Shown here in pieces: positions 12,600-23,900 of a DNA stretch of 64,000 nt (positions are counted from its first letter, which is position 1; every line of letters begins with the position of its first letter). The DNA is from Chinchilla lanigera. Taxonomy: Eukaryota; Chordata; Mammalia; Rodentia; Chinchillidae. Location: the NCBI RefSeq assembly GCF_000276665.1, contig NW_004955446.1, forward strand, positions 14,280,264 through 14,344,263, read 5' to 3'. Both the position numbers and the translations under genes were made by a program. The notes below the pieces were generated by a model. That model saw only the letters and a list, made by a program, of their open reading frames with translations, was not told the DNA's origin and ran no database searches.

Positions 12600-12990
12600 A
12601 ACGGTAATAGCTTTCCTGTTGCTGAGAAAAAACAAACAAACAAACAAACAAACAAAAACGCCTGACATAGACAACTTGAAGGAGGAACTATTTCGTTTGG
12701 CTCATAATTTCAGAGATTTTATTCTACGGTCCACTGGTGCACAAGGCAGAATCTCGTGCCTGGTGGAGCAAAGGCGGTCAGAGAACAAAGGCAGCCAGGA
12801 AACAGAGGACAGGAGAAAGTCAGGGAGAGACACCTGCAGGTGCAGCAGCAGGGACAGCCTTCCTCATCTGGGCCCCAACCCCTGACAGCCAGTGGAGCTG
12901 TGAAAGCCAGGGGATTAGTCCACTGATGAATACAGGGAGCTCCCGTGATTTAGGCACCTTGGATATTTCTTTATCTTTTGACAGGTAACG
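12600..12990 (+). repeat. Rodent interspersed repeat with (CAAA)n
   Basis: Starts CTTTCCTGTTGCTGAGAAAA, then (CAAA)n at about 12627-12656, then a segment that includes TTTGGCTCATAATTTCAGAG. This resembles the repeat class at 10223 in its opening. Family not assigned. Open frames across it are not genes. Confidence 0.4.
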
Positions 12991-13204
12991 TTAACTGCAC
13001 AGTAGTTTAAATGAACGGCAAATATTGATCCTAAAGTTGTTATTTCTAAAATAATATGCTATAGTCCATTCTGATCTTTCACTATATAATTAATGAATTT
13101 ATAATTAAAATAAAACTAGAACCTGTGAATAGGATGGAAATTTTCTGGTATCTTTCTTGCATACCTATAAATTACAGATAAGATGTATTTACACATACAG
13201 TATT

Positions 13205-13622
13205 TATATATAGTTACGGCTTGTGTTTGGATGTTTCCCCAAAGCCTTATGCAGTCAGGTGGGGCTTTTTCAGAGGTGGATGAACCTAGAGAGTGTGATT
13301 GATTCATGGTGCAATGCTGAGATTAATGGAGACAGGATTAAGGGTGGGTGATCACTAAATCATTTCACTGACTGGTTTGGCATTCCCTAATGCCTGTAGC
13401 TTAGATACAGTATAAGTAACAGAAAGAGGCTTGTCTTCTGCCTCGCTTGCTTTTGCTGTCTTCTGCCTGCCATGAACTGTTTTCTCCTCTGTGATGCCTC
13501 TCTGCTCTGCCAGCCGATTATGGACTGAACCCTCTACAAACTGTGAGCCAAATAAACATTTCCTCCTTTAACTTTGGGTGTTGGGTATTTTGTCTCGTCA
13601 ACAAGAGAAAAGTAACTAAGAT
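13205..13622 (+). repeat. MaLR-type LTR
   Basis: Begins near GTTTGGATGTTTCCCC and ends with the MaLR signature: AACTGTGAGCCAAATAAAC, a GGGTATTTTGTC stretch, then AAGTAACTAAGA. No internal coding region. Confidence 0.75.
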
Positions 13623-13638
13623 AGTATAGTATATATAT

Positions 13639-13772
13639 ATTTTTGTCGTTGTTGTTGTTTGTTTGTTTGTTTGTTTTGCTTTGTTTTGCTTTTTTTCCGG
13701 TACCGGGAATCAAACTCAAGACCTTGCGTTTGCCAGGCAGGCGCTGTACTGCTGGGCTAAATCTCCAGCCCC
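13639..13772 (-). repeat. ID-type SINE with target-site duplication
   Basis: On the - strand it starts GGGGCTGGAGATTTAGCC and ends with GGTACCGG and a long A-rich tail with CAAA units. The 14-bp duplication AGTATAGTATATAT flanks it at 13623-13636 and 13773-13786. Confidence 0.9.
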
Positions 13773-13799
13773 AGTATAGTATATATTTTAAAGAACTGT

Positions 13800-14640
13800 T
13801 TCATATCTACAGTGTAATGAATAAAACACATGAACACAAACCTCACAAAGAACAAAAGACCAAGGAATACTTGAGAAGATTCCTCTAACAGTTAGAAAAT
13901 GCAAATAAACTAGTGCAGTATTACCAAAATAATAGCTGAAGACTTTCCAAGGTTTTTGGCTGGGTTATTTAGTTGAATTTAACTAAAGAGAACCTGACAA
14001 AAGTATAAATCATTGCATTATTATTATTCTTGGCCCTAAAACATCCTTCTAAAATAAACAAGAATATGAAAAATATTGAGAAAATTGGATATGTTCAATG
14101 TTCCAATTTGAGCAATTTCCATTAATGTATTTTTAATAAAATTGAACTTATTTACGTTTTATTCTATAACAAGAATCCCACAATTGACTTGTAAATTCGG
14201 ATGAATTAAAATCTCAATGTGTGTTTCATTTTTATCACTAATATCTTTATTACTGAGCCTACTTATTTTTATCACTGTCTGATTGAATTTTTTTGTCCAA
14301 GAGGAATTTTTAAGAAAAGATCTTGACTATTGTATTTTTAATGAAGTTTTGCAGGGTGAGACGTCTCAGGCTTTGGCCTTTATAAACATGCTTGGCTGTG
14401 TAACACATTTTGGGCTAGTTTTTGGCCTCAAGCCTCTACGCATCACCATCTCCTGGCACTGGATGGCCCCGAGGAATCTAAAAGCTGCTACGGTCATCCC
14501 TTTTCTTTTCTGTCTGGTGTGATTATAATCTTTCTTCCTTCGTGTTTAGCAACTTCATCAGCGCAAGTACGGGTGTGAGTCAACTTTTCCTCCTGCAGAC
14601 TTCTCCTCTGTGTGTGTCCCCAGCCTCACTGTCCACCCGC
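13800..14640. other. Intergenic sequence up to the CpG island
   Basis: AT-rich to about 14280, then rising GC. No exon or named repeat is supported. Confidence 0.45.
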
Positions 14641-15310
14641 TCCTTTCTTGCACGAGGCACAACCCGGGTGCCAACTATTTGTCCTTTCTGAACTCCTTCT
14701 GCTGCTTCGGTCCCTGCGTCCTGGCACGGGCGGGGGAAACCCCTGGCCCCCGCGTCCTCGCAGTCCCCGGGCAGATCGAGCGGATTCCGCTGCAGCCGAG
14801 GCTCCCGCAGCGCCCTCCTCGGTGACCCCGCCGCGCACCCTCCTCTCCCCACACGTCAACAGGGACGCCTATGTTTACGCTGGGTACAGCGAGTGCCCAC
14901 TGAAGCTGACGACTCCGGCCTCTGCACCGCAGTGAGCTCCGAGGCGAGCCTCCCCTCCTGCGGTTCCGGGGCTCTGATAAGGCCAAGGTTCTAAGTCCGT
15001 AAGGCGCACCGATCACACGCTGGAGCCGGGAGGTTTAAATAAACGTGCATTGAAGCCTGCAGGTGGGAAACTGGAAAAGCCTGGACTCTTCTGCAGGACT
15101 ATTAGCTAAGCCTCCAAAAGCAAGGGACGCCTCTACTCGGCTGCACGTCGTCCTCCTTCCTGGGAAGAAGGTCAGCCAAGGCCAGCTCTTTATTCCTTTC
15201 CGCGTCCATTGCCTTGTTTGCTTTTACCCGGTGACGAACTGGGAAGTAAAACTGCTTTCCCAGCAACAGTCCAGCAGGACTCTCCCCAGTTGCAGGAGCT
15301 GGAGCAGGAA

Positions 15311-15410
15311 CGAGGCGGGGCTACTTGCGCGCATGCTCCGTGAGGGCGCGCGGGCGGGGCGGGAGCGTTTGTCTGCGCCTGCGCGCTGGTTCGCTCCGAC
15401 CCCGCCTCTG
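15311..15410 (+). promoter_or_regulatory. MOCS2: MOCS2 core promoter: GC boxes and NRF-1-like sites
   Basis: GC boxes (GGCGGGGC type) lie at 15314-15321 and 15352-15361, and an inverted one at about 15400-15408. Two palindromic NRF-1-like motifs lie at 15326-15338 (core GCGCATGC) and 15374-15384 (TGCGCCTGCGC). All are within 130 bp of the MOCS2A ATG. NRF-1/Sp1 control would fit a broadly expressed cofactor gene. The function is inferred from motif matches only. Confidence 0.55.
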
Positions 15411-15443
15411 CGGTTGTGGCTGGGCCCTGGGGTCGCGGGCGGG
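15333..15443 (+). other. MOCS2: In-frame upstream ATG: possible 37-residue MOCS2A extension
   Basis: ATG at 15333-15335 is in the MOCS2A frame with no stop before 15444. It would add 37 residues, rich in Arg and Ala and nearly free of acidic residues (begins MLREGARAGRER). Its start context is weak (C at -3) and the ATG lies inside an NRF-1-like motif. It may be upstream of the transcription start and so never used. The canonical start at 15444 is preferred. Confidence 0.35.
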
Positions 15444-15461
15444 ATGGTTCCCAGCTGCCAG
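15444..15461 (+). CDS. MOCS2: MOCS2 exon 1 coding part
   Basis: Six codons, MVPSCQ, followed by the donor GTAAGG. The exon sits inside the CpG island. The true 5' end of the exon (transcription start) cannot be read from sequence alone. Confidence 0.92.
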
Positions 15462-17965
15462 GTAAGGGTAGGGAGCGTGCCGGCGAGCTCGCCGGGGTGC
15501 CTCGCCTTCCTGGAGGTGTCTGGCGCCTGGGGCCTCCGCAGACCTGGCCCTGGCCTGGAGACCTTCCTCCTTTCCCCTGGCGGCGCCTCGGCTCCGGGAC
15601 TTGGCTCTCGCTGACCCGGCGTCCGGGCCCCGGCGGGGGCCGCGGGGTGTCCGGGTCGGCTCGTTTGTGAAGGCGCCCGGACCTTTTTAGGTCCTCTTTC
15701 GAATACTCATTTTGACGGGGATGTAGTTTTAATTTAATTTTTTAAAAAATTTTTAACATGCACTTAAGAATTCTTGCGAAGAAATGCGTTTCACCTCTGG
15801 ATTTACAAACCCTGAAATTCTCTGTAGACCCGTGACTATTCCGTGGAGAGTAAGTTGTACCGAATGACAGGTGGTGCGTTTTGCTGGGTCGGATCCCTCA
15901 GTTGTCAGGCCGCTTGCGCAGGAAATGCTAGTTTGTCCACTTGCTTTTTCAGATGTCAGGTTTTGTATGCTGAGTAACCGCTGGGTCCAATGTCACTGTA
16001 CGCAGGCGTCCAAGATCATTTGGCAATTGTGAAAACACGTTATTTGCTGACTTGGTCATTTATTTTGTTTGCATAATTCATCTCTAGGCTCACATTTTGT
16101 TCATTGCTTAAGCTTTTAAAAAGTCACTATGATCTTGTCAGTTGGAAATAGACAACATTTTCTAAGCAGATACAATTAGGATGACGGCACAGTTAGAAAT
16201 TAGTCTGTATTGTGTTTATTTTTTTAAATTTTTTTATTTTTTTGTCTTTTTGAGACAAGGTCTCCCTATGCAGTTTAGGCTGGCCTTGAGCTCATTTTGT
16301 AGCCCAGGCAGGTCTCGAACTCGAGACTGTGCTCCTTCCTCAGCTTCCCGAGTGCTGGGATTATAGGCCTGCACCACCACGCCTGGCCTGCATTGTGTTT
16401 AAAAAAATTTTTTTTTCAAAAATTGAACTTGTAGATATATTGAAAATTTTTAAGGATTTCATTTTCTCTAATTTATAAAATTTGTCTTTGATTAGAGTAA
16501 TGCGTTTGGAAAACTGAGGACCCTCACCGCGGACTGTTAGAAATGAACTGAGAGTTATTAAAAGCCTTTTTCTCTCCTTTCAGGTTGAAGTATTGTATTT
16601 TGCAAAAAGTGCTGAAATAGCAGGAGTTCGTTCGGAGACCATTTGTGTGCCACAAGAACTGAAAGTGTTACAGCTCTGGAAAGAGATAGAAACTCGACAT
16701 CCTGGGTAGTTAAAAGATTTGTGTAATGCATATGGCAAACAAGTAATATGAAAAAATAGTTTTTTAATAGGAGTTACTAGTTCTATTTTTCTGGAACTGC
16801 TCCTGAAAATTTAAACTCTGGTATTTAGAAATGCACAATTCCTTGAGGAGGGTTAAGGATAGTTTACTAAAAAGACAATGAACTGGGATGTTCCCAGATG
16901 ACATGGTTGTATAATTTACAATTATTTTCATAATTTACAGGTTATTGAAAATGTAGACTCTGTGTTTTTATACCATTAAGTAAAATTTTTACAAATTCTA
17001 CTTAAGATCTGCTTTGTTCCTTTTTTATCCTTCTTTAGAACACTCAAAATGGAAATTTCTAAAATTAAAAGAAAAATGAGTTAAACCCTAAATGCTGCTG
17101 AATTTGAGTCTTGCGGTGTCCTTGTCTTGGTCCTTGAAACTGTAATTTTGCTACTGAGACTTTTTTGGAACAAAATATAAATGTGACTTACTTGAGGGTG
17201 TTCTTGAAATATTAATAATGCCACTGAAATCTGTATAAATGTTTAACCTGGAACCCCAAGGGCTTGAATTAGGTTTGGATCGCTCAGGGACAGAGCTCCG
17301 GCTTAAGCTTGCAGGAGGCCCTAGGTTCCAGCCCCAGCAGGCACAGACTCCACCCTGTATGTTCAAAAGGAAACTATACTGGCTTGGTTTCCTCTCTCCT
17401 AAAGCGCTGTAAAGGTCCAGTGAGCCCTCACTGCCTCCACACTGCTTTGCTTTTCATGTATCTGTAGGTAGACACCTGGTACTGTAGGAAACTTACTAGC
17501 TGTTAGTGCGCTGCTAGTCTTACACAGAAGACCGTAGACTGATTTGGGAATTTCTCTTTTCTCCTGACCTGGTTTGAATGTTGCCTCCAGTCTGGTTTTG
17601 TTTGCTTAATTCCCCAATGTACACAACATTCAGTAAAGAGTTGTTGGCAGTTTCATGTATTTCTGTAATAAATAAATGTGTTCTTTGGTGGGTGTTTCCT
17701 TTGTCCACAGAAAGTGAGTCAGTAACTTTGCAGATCATGCTTGAGACAACGGTATTTATGTAATATTTTTAATTGCAGCTGAAGAGTTTCGAGGTCTTTC
17801 ACACACTATTATTTCTAACCAGACTTTTTCTCCTTCAGGTTGGCTGATATTAAAAATCAGGTGATATTTGCTGTTCGCCAGGAGTATGTCGAGCTGGGAG
17901 ATCAACTCCTCCAGCTTCAGCCAGGAGATGAAATTGCCATTATCCCCCCCATTAGTGGAGGATAG
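15444..17965 (+). CDS. MOCS2: MOCS2A, molybdopterin synthase small (sulfur-carrier) subunit, 3 exons
   Basis: Joined coding exons are 15444-15461, 16584-16705 and 17839-17965 (18+122+127 = 267 nt), giving 88 residues plus TAG, the usual length of the mammalian protein. The product is a MoaD-like ubiquitin-fold sulfur carrier. It reads MVPSCQ, then VEVLYFAKSAEIAGVRSE, a middle containing LWKEIETRHPGL, and ends IIPPISGG. The terminal Gly-Gly is the residue pair that is adenylated and thiocarboxylated by MOCS3 and then feeds sulfur to the MOCS2B active site in the cytosol. All junctions are GT/AG. The start at 15444 was chosen because it matches the family N-terminus and has a strong context (G at -3, G at +4). 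The frame is also open upstream (see the upstream ATG entry). The last 80 nt are shared with MOCS2B in another frame. Confidence 0.96.
16222..16389 (-). repeat. B1-like SINE in MOCS2 intron 1
   Basis: On the - strand it reads GGCCAGGCGTGGTGGTGCAG, then CCTATAATCCCAGCACTCGG, and ends GGAGACCTTGTCTCAAAAAG with an A-rich tail. It carries the 7SL-derived B1 body. Confidence 0.85.
16584..16705 (+). CDS. MOCS2: MOCS2 exon 2
   Basis: The acceptor is a pyrimidine tract ending TTTCAG before 16584. The exon encodes VEVLYFAKSAEIAG and continues to RHPG, splitting the Gly codon after two bases. The donor is GTAGTT at 16706. Confidence 0.94.
17265..17345 (+). repeat. Degenerate tRNA-derived (ID-like) SINE
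   Basis: ATCGCTCAGGGACAGAGCTC and CCCTAGGTTCCAGCCCCAGC correspond to the A and B box parts of an ID unit. Diverged, no tail seen. Confidence 0.5.
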
Positions 17966-17983
17966 TGCTTTTCAGCCATGTAG
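17839..17983 (+). CDS. MOCS2: MOCS2 exon 3, shared by both reading frames
   Basis: The acceptor is TTCTCCTTCAG and the donor GTATGT at 17984. The exon encodes the MOCS2A C-terminus up to TAG at 17963-17965 and, from ATG 17886 in the +1 frame, the first 32 complete codons of MOCS2B plus two bases. Positions 17886-17965 are read in two frames. A run of seven C at 17944-17950 codes Pro-Pro in both frames. Confidence 0.95.
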
Positions 17984-20900
17984 GTATGTGAGATTTGTTT
18001 TTGCAATCCAGTCTTGTAGAGAGGGATTGTACAGGTGATAACTTGTATATAGTTTGCTGTTACTGTATGTTCTTTGAAAGTCTGCCTGCACCAGTTCTTT
18101 ACTGATGCAGCAACTCTTTATTGGTGCAGAGAGAATTAGGGATACCTACCTACCATCTCTGTATCAACTCTGTTGTAAGTATTTTAATATTACTTTTAAT
18201 ATATTAATTTTTTATTTAACATAGTTTATTTAATCTTTATGTGTGTCAGACATAGTATTAAGACTGTGGAGTATTAATAGCCACATATTGCTGGTAGGAA
18301 AACTGAAATTCAGAGAAATTTAAAACGTTGCTTTTTGTCACATAGCCAATAAGTGGCAGAGGTGGTGCACACTTGTAATCCCAGCACTCGGGAGGCTGAG
18401 GCAAGAGGATCATTGCGAGTTCGAGACCAGCCTGGACTACAAAGTGAGCTCAAGGCCAGCCTGAACCGCATAGCGAGACCCTGTCTCAAAAAGAAGAAAA
18501 AAAAAAAAAAAAGAAAATAGACTGAATTCATATTATTGGACGCTGTATTTTCTCACAAACATAATGGCTTCACATAATGACATTCTTGTATTATGGTAAA
18601 TAGTAGCTGTCTTGCATACAGAGAAATGTAGAAACATTGCACAGCTAGAATGTCAGTAGATCACTTTGCCAGAAAAGAAACCTTACTATAGTCCATTATA
18701 GTTGTTTTGCAGGTGGTCTCATGACCTGTGCCGTATTTCCAGCACTCCAGATAACTTAGTCCACATTTGGGTAGGATGATATGTAAGAAAATTCTTCCTA
18801 CTTAAGGGATCATGCTTCTCTTAAGTATAAAGAGATAGAGTGAAGTTTATTGTCAACTGAAGAACAAGGTAGATTAAGTCATCCCTGATTACAAACTCAA
18901 GTTAGTAATGAAAAACACCTTTGATGGAGTTTTCTCTAAAATAAACAGTGAATATCACCTCAAGTGCAAAATCTTGTTTGCATTAGAGAAAGAAACAAGT
19001 CAAGGATGCCTGATTAGCTTTTCATGCTTTCCACCAGCCTGCCTTCCCTGGAGAACAGCGGCTCACAAAATGAAAAATGAGTCCGTGTGGCAGATTAACC
19101 TCCGTGTCCACACTTAGGGGTCTTTCTCATACCTGCTACCTGGAAGTAACAGAATCTCTTATTAGATATGGGTCTCAATTTTATTTGAATACTGTGGCCT
19201 TGGTAGCATCATTGTGATTTCTGGAGTTTCTAAAATGCTGTTTTTGAGCAGTTGGAATTTTTCAGCGTTTGGAATAGACTGCTGTTAAAGTTTTGGATGT
19301 GTGTTGGCTATAGCAGTTCTCAGGTCAGAAAGATTGCTCAACATTGTATGTTGAGTGTGCTAGGTTTTTTTGTTTTTTTTTTTGTTTGTTTGTTTTGGTT
19401 TTTCTCCGGTACCGGGAACCGAACTCACGACCTTGCGCTTGCCAGGCAGGCGCTTTTGCCGCTGAGCTAAATCCCCAGCCCCTAAGTGTGCTAGGTTTTG
19501 ATATTCTATAGTCAGATGTCAGGAATTCTGTGACTTACAGCTCATGGACTGTATTTGGGTTACCTGTGTCTTATTGAAGAAAAAAAGCTTGAAAGGCTCT
19601 GCAACAAGAAAGAACAGGTGAAGGGGGTGATAGGAAAGAAGCTCAAGTGGTGTGTACAGTAGGTGAACGATCCTGGACCCCAGTGATACGTGAATGGCTG
19701 TGCTTTTCAGTAGTTGGAAGGAGATGGGGAAGTGAACATTGGACTCATCGAGGCCCTTTGATTGGAATTTCAGCACTTGGAAGGAGTCCTTAACTTCTGT
19801 GAGCCTTCTTTCAGTTTTCAGTTCCAACGAAACCTCCTGGATTTGTGATTGTACTCCTCGGGGCCCACAAGGCTCTGCCTCCTTGTCTAGCTGCAGGCTG
19901 CCCGTTCTCCTTTGCCGTCTGAACCTCGGCCTCCTGGTAGCTTCTGCATCATGTTCTTTCTTGTTCCACAGCCTCCACTTTGCCAGTTCCTCTCTTTGCC
20001 CATTTCTTCACATCTTTCTAATCCTTCAAGTCTCAGCTTTAAAAACTACCTCTTCAGCGAGACCTCTGGGGTTCCTTTCTCTCTCTCCAGCTCCCAAGCT
20101 CAGTCTCAGACCTTGTTTGTATCCATAAGGTGTCCCTGTCTGTGTTGCTTCTCTGCCACTTTGCTTCTGTCCAAATACCAGCACCTGAGGAGAGGAACCT
20201 GTAAGTATGTACTAGTGGCCCTTACTGAGCATGTAATAATGTGCGGTGAATTTTATGAGACATGCACAGCCAAAGACTTTGCTCGACACCTGAAATAGCT
20301 GTGCACTTTATTCCCTGTTTGCTCTATTACTTAGCTGGAATGGTGCAAGTTATGGAAGGTACCTAGTTCCTATTGAATCTCCATCACTTCTACACTGCCT
20401 CTTTCCTTTTTGGATAAAGAGTAAGGTGGTTGTAGGGGGCTTGGGTATAAAGTTCGTGCAGGTGAGAGTGGTGATATCTCACCTGTATCATGATTGGAGT
20501 AACAATTACAGAACTGAAATAAATGGACACATGAGATTGGATATATTTTAGTGATCATGCTAATGTTTCACTTCTTTATATATAATGCCTGATTCATTAG
20601 GGATGTTTGTGAATAGATTAACTTTGCTAAAATTTTACAATTGCATTTTGTTTTGTTTTGTTTTGAGACAGGGTCTTAGTTTAGCCCTGAACTCATGGCA
20701 ACCCTCCTGTCTCAGCTCCCCCCAAGTGTTTATGGCTGTTTATCATTCACATTAAATCATGCCTCCTAACATGTCTGATGTAGAAAAAATATAAATGGAA
20801 ATAGCCTACAAATTGAGTATTTTGCTTCTACTATTCATGTTAAGATTAAGTAATATCTTATTTCTAGGAAAAATATGGGTGAAGTTGAAGAGAAATCTAA

Positions 20901-23900
20901 AGACATAATAAAATGCACTGCCGAGAAACTTTCAGTAGATGAAGCCTCACAGTTGGTGATTTCTCCAATGTGTGGTGCAGTGTCCTTATTCGTAGGTGAG
21001 TTGTAATTTTCACAGCATCTGTTGACTGCACAAGACTGTAGAAATTAGCAAGCGCTTCCTCTACTCAGTGGTAATAGAGGACTTTAAAATACTGGGGGGT
21101 AAACCAAGACTACCCAGATAAATTTAGTAGAATGTTTTTAGTTTTTGTTTTGTTTTAGTAACCTTCAGATTAACCTATAATAAGACACAAAAAAGATCTG
21201 GCAATAGTCACAGCTAGGAGAGAAAGTTGTGTATTTTCCAAATGTTAAAAGAAAATGTACTTGAACATAATTCTGGGAACATATTTTCCTTATAAATATC
21301 AAATGATAACTGTTAGTAAGAAAAGGAATACAGTTTGTTTTATCATCTGAGTGTTTTCAGTAAGCTTGGTTAATCAGTGTTTATTTCCTTATCAACTTTG
21401 GGATAATTAGCTTTTGTTTTCTTAATCAAGGTCTGTGTTTGGAAAATTTCAAAGTTATTTTTAAACAAGCATTTGTTTTTTGTTCTGTTAATGTGCTCTT
21501 TCTAAATTAGGGAAATTTTATTTTAATTTTGTGGGTTTTTTTGTGTTTTTCTTTTTTTTAGGGACTACAAGAAATAACTTTGAAGGAAAAAAAGTCATTA
21601 GTTTAGAATATGAAGCATATATTCCAATGGCGGAAAATGAAATCAGAAAAATTTGTAGTGACATTAGGCAGAAGTGGCCAGTAAAACACATAGCAGTGTT
21701 CCATAGACTTGGGTATGATTTTCTTTACCAATCTGAAAGTTAAGTATAGTTGTTTTCCATCTCTGTATGAATGCTGGACTCTTTCTTAGGAATTCTGTGT
21801 TCCTTGGAGTGCAAGGTTTGTGTATTGTTTTGGTGGACAGTGGAGATGGTTGTTGGGGTGTAACTTTGGGATGGTCCTTGCTGCCTCTTTTGTTGTAGCA
21901 GGGTGCAAATGTGCAGATTCTCCAGCCCTGGACCTAAGTACCTGTGGGAAGGTTTGCTAAAGTCCTTGAGGCCTTTTGAGAGTTGTTTTGTGCTTTGAAC
22001 TGTTTTTTATGAGTCTGTTGAAAATTTGAGGTCATTAAAGTACCACTAAAAAGAGTATAGTTACAGACTTTAAAAGATAGCAATTAAGACAACTTCTGTC
22101 ATATTAGTTATTATTTTGTTACATCTCTAATTTTAGTAATAACCAGTATTTTATTAGTAACCAGTAATTTTATTAATGAGTATTGTCAGTTCTGTTACTT
22201 ATTACTATTTATTATTTTAAATTCTGTGTTATACTTATGCAATAACTATGTACCTGTAGGAATTACCTGGCACTGTGCCTTGCTTGTTTGAAAGAAATGT
22301 TGGCTGAATCAGCCGAAGGACCTTTCTTCTTGGTCCTAACCAAAGAGCATTTGTGGTTAAATGCAGGCAAATTGGCCAATCAGCTTTGGGATCCCCTTGG
22401 CTGCATGCAGCTGGGATGATTTTCTGTTTTCTTACTAAACTGGTTGTTTAAGTAAAAAAGATCTATAATATAGTCCTGATATGTGACTGGGATTTTTCTT
22501 CCTGCTTTTCTAGCAGATTCTTTAACTTGTAGATTAGGAGGGGATAGTAATTGTTTTCTGTATCTTCTTAAAGCTTGGTTCCAGTATCAGAAGCAAGCAT
22601 AGTTATTGCCGTGTCCTCAGCCCACAGGGCTGCATCTCTAGCAGCTGTGAGCTATGCCATCGACACTTTAAAAGCCAAAGTGCCCATCTGGAAAAAGGTA
22701 AGTTAAGAAAAAGATCTCATGTTGCCGTGTGGACATGCTTTTTCTCCGGAGTTCTTAAATGAAGGGCAGAGAATACGAGCACGTGCAGAATTTGTACTTG
22801 TGGGACTTTCTTCATACAGAGTCTTGTTATCTGTATATGTGAAATACAGCATTTATGTAGGAAGTTCTTCACAAGTGTGTTAAAAAGTTCATGTCCCACA
22901 GAAGCTGTGGCACAGAGTAGGTCTCAACAAGTGGTAGCGGTTCGAATTCCTAGTCTGGACTATTCCATTGGTTCATGGATAAAGTCATATCCCTTGAATT
23001 AAGAGTTCTTTTCCGTTAGAGGGTCTTTCTTTGAGAAAATGGGACTAACACCTGGCTACTTAACCAGTGGCTAAAATAGAAATTCCGTAAGGTAGAAAAA
23101 GCCTTTGACTACTTTCTTTTTAAAGAGGAAAAAAAGAGGATAGTTACTGACTCGGAAAAAATGCATAGTGAATGGATTTTAAAACGTACATAGGAAGTTC
23201 TGGCTTGTTTTTGTTACTAAGTGAAGACCAAGCAAGAATAAGTAATTCTGTGATTGAAGTGGAGCATTCTGAAGGGCTGAGCTGCTTTCATTCCCCCCCG
23301 TGACCCCCGGTTATCAGCATGAACAGTAGCGTTTCTCTGCATGTGTAGATGTAACATGTCTAAGTCCAGAACCGCCCGCAGCATTGCGGCTGTTGGGGAG
23401 TTGGGGAAATAAGTGCACAGCGCAGTGGATCAGCGGAGCAGAGCAGGCCGGGGCAGCAAAGGCTGAGGCTTGTGTCCTTCCCTGAGTCTCTGCCTCAGGC
23501 AGTGGGAGAGATGAGTGAGAAGGATAAAGCAGGGCTCAAGAAATGTATTGACCGTGCTTTCTGAATAGTGTCTGCAACTCCTTAGGTTTCAGATTTTAGA
23601 GGGTGGGGAGCTTAGTAGAGCTCAGTTGTAAGGTTGTTTTGCTGTGAACAAGGCAGCCACAATGTTGATACCCCCTGAGGCATGACCTGGAAGAGGGAAA
23701 GGTGGGAGGAGCACTCCAAAATGAGCTTCAAGCCTGTGTGCTTGAAGTTATATGCTTTTCTCTTTACCATGGAGAAAAGAAGAGATAGCTGGCAAAGTAG
23801 CTGTGAGAGGGTAGCCCCAGAAAACACGGGGCAGGGTAGCAGTTGGGCATACTCTCATTTTTTCTGCTTCAGGACTAGCTGGGCTTTCTACTTGCTTGTC

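Larger units (their letters stand above)
14640..15680. promoter_or_regulatory. CpG island over the MOCS2 5' end
   Basis: The only strongly GC- and CpG-rich stretch in the window. It covers the region upstream of MOCS2 exon 1, exon 1 itself and the start of intron 1, and is typical of a housekeeping promoter; no TATA box is seen. Long open frames on both strands here (for example 14675-15016 on the - strand) are by-products of GC content. Divergent transcription from it is possible but not shown. Confidence 0.85.

Noticed and set aside
14580..15016. Several open frames on both strands in the CpG island
   Set aside because: High GC lowers stop frequency; they overlap each other in several frames and match no known family.
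15063..15614. 183-codon open frame through MOCS2 exon 1
   Set aside because: It runs past the MOCS2 exon 1 donor into intron 1. Only the part around 15444-15461 is supported as coding.
19739..20298. Overlapping open frames of about 129 codons in MOCS2 intron 3
   Set aside because: They fall in an L2-like pyrimidine-rich fragment and have no family match that I recognise.
21531..21743. 70-codon open frame as a separate gene
   Set aside because: It is MOCS2 exon 5 plus flanking intron in the same frame.
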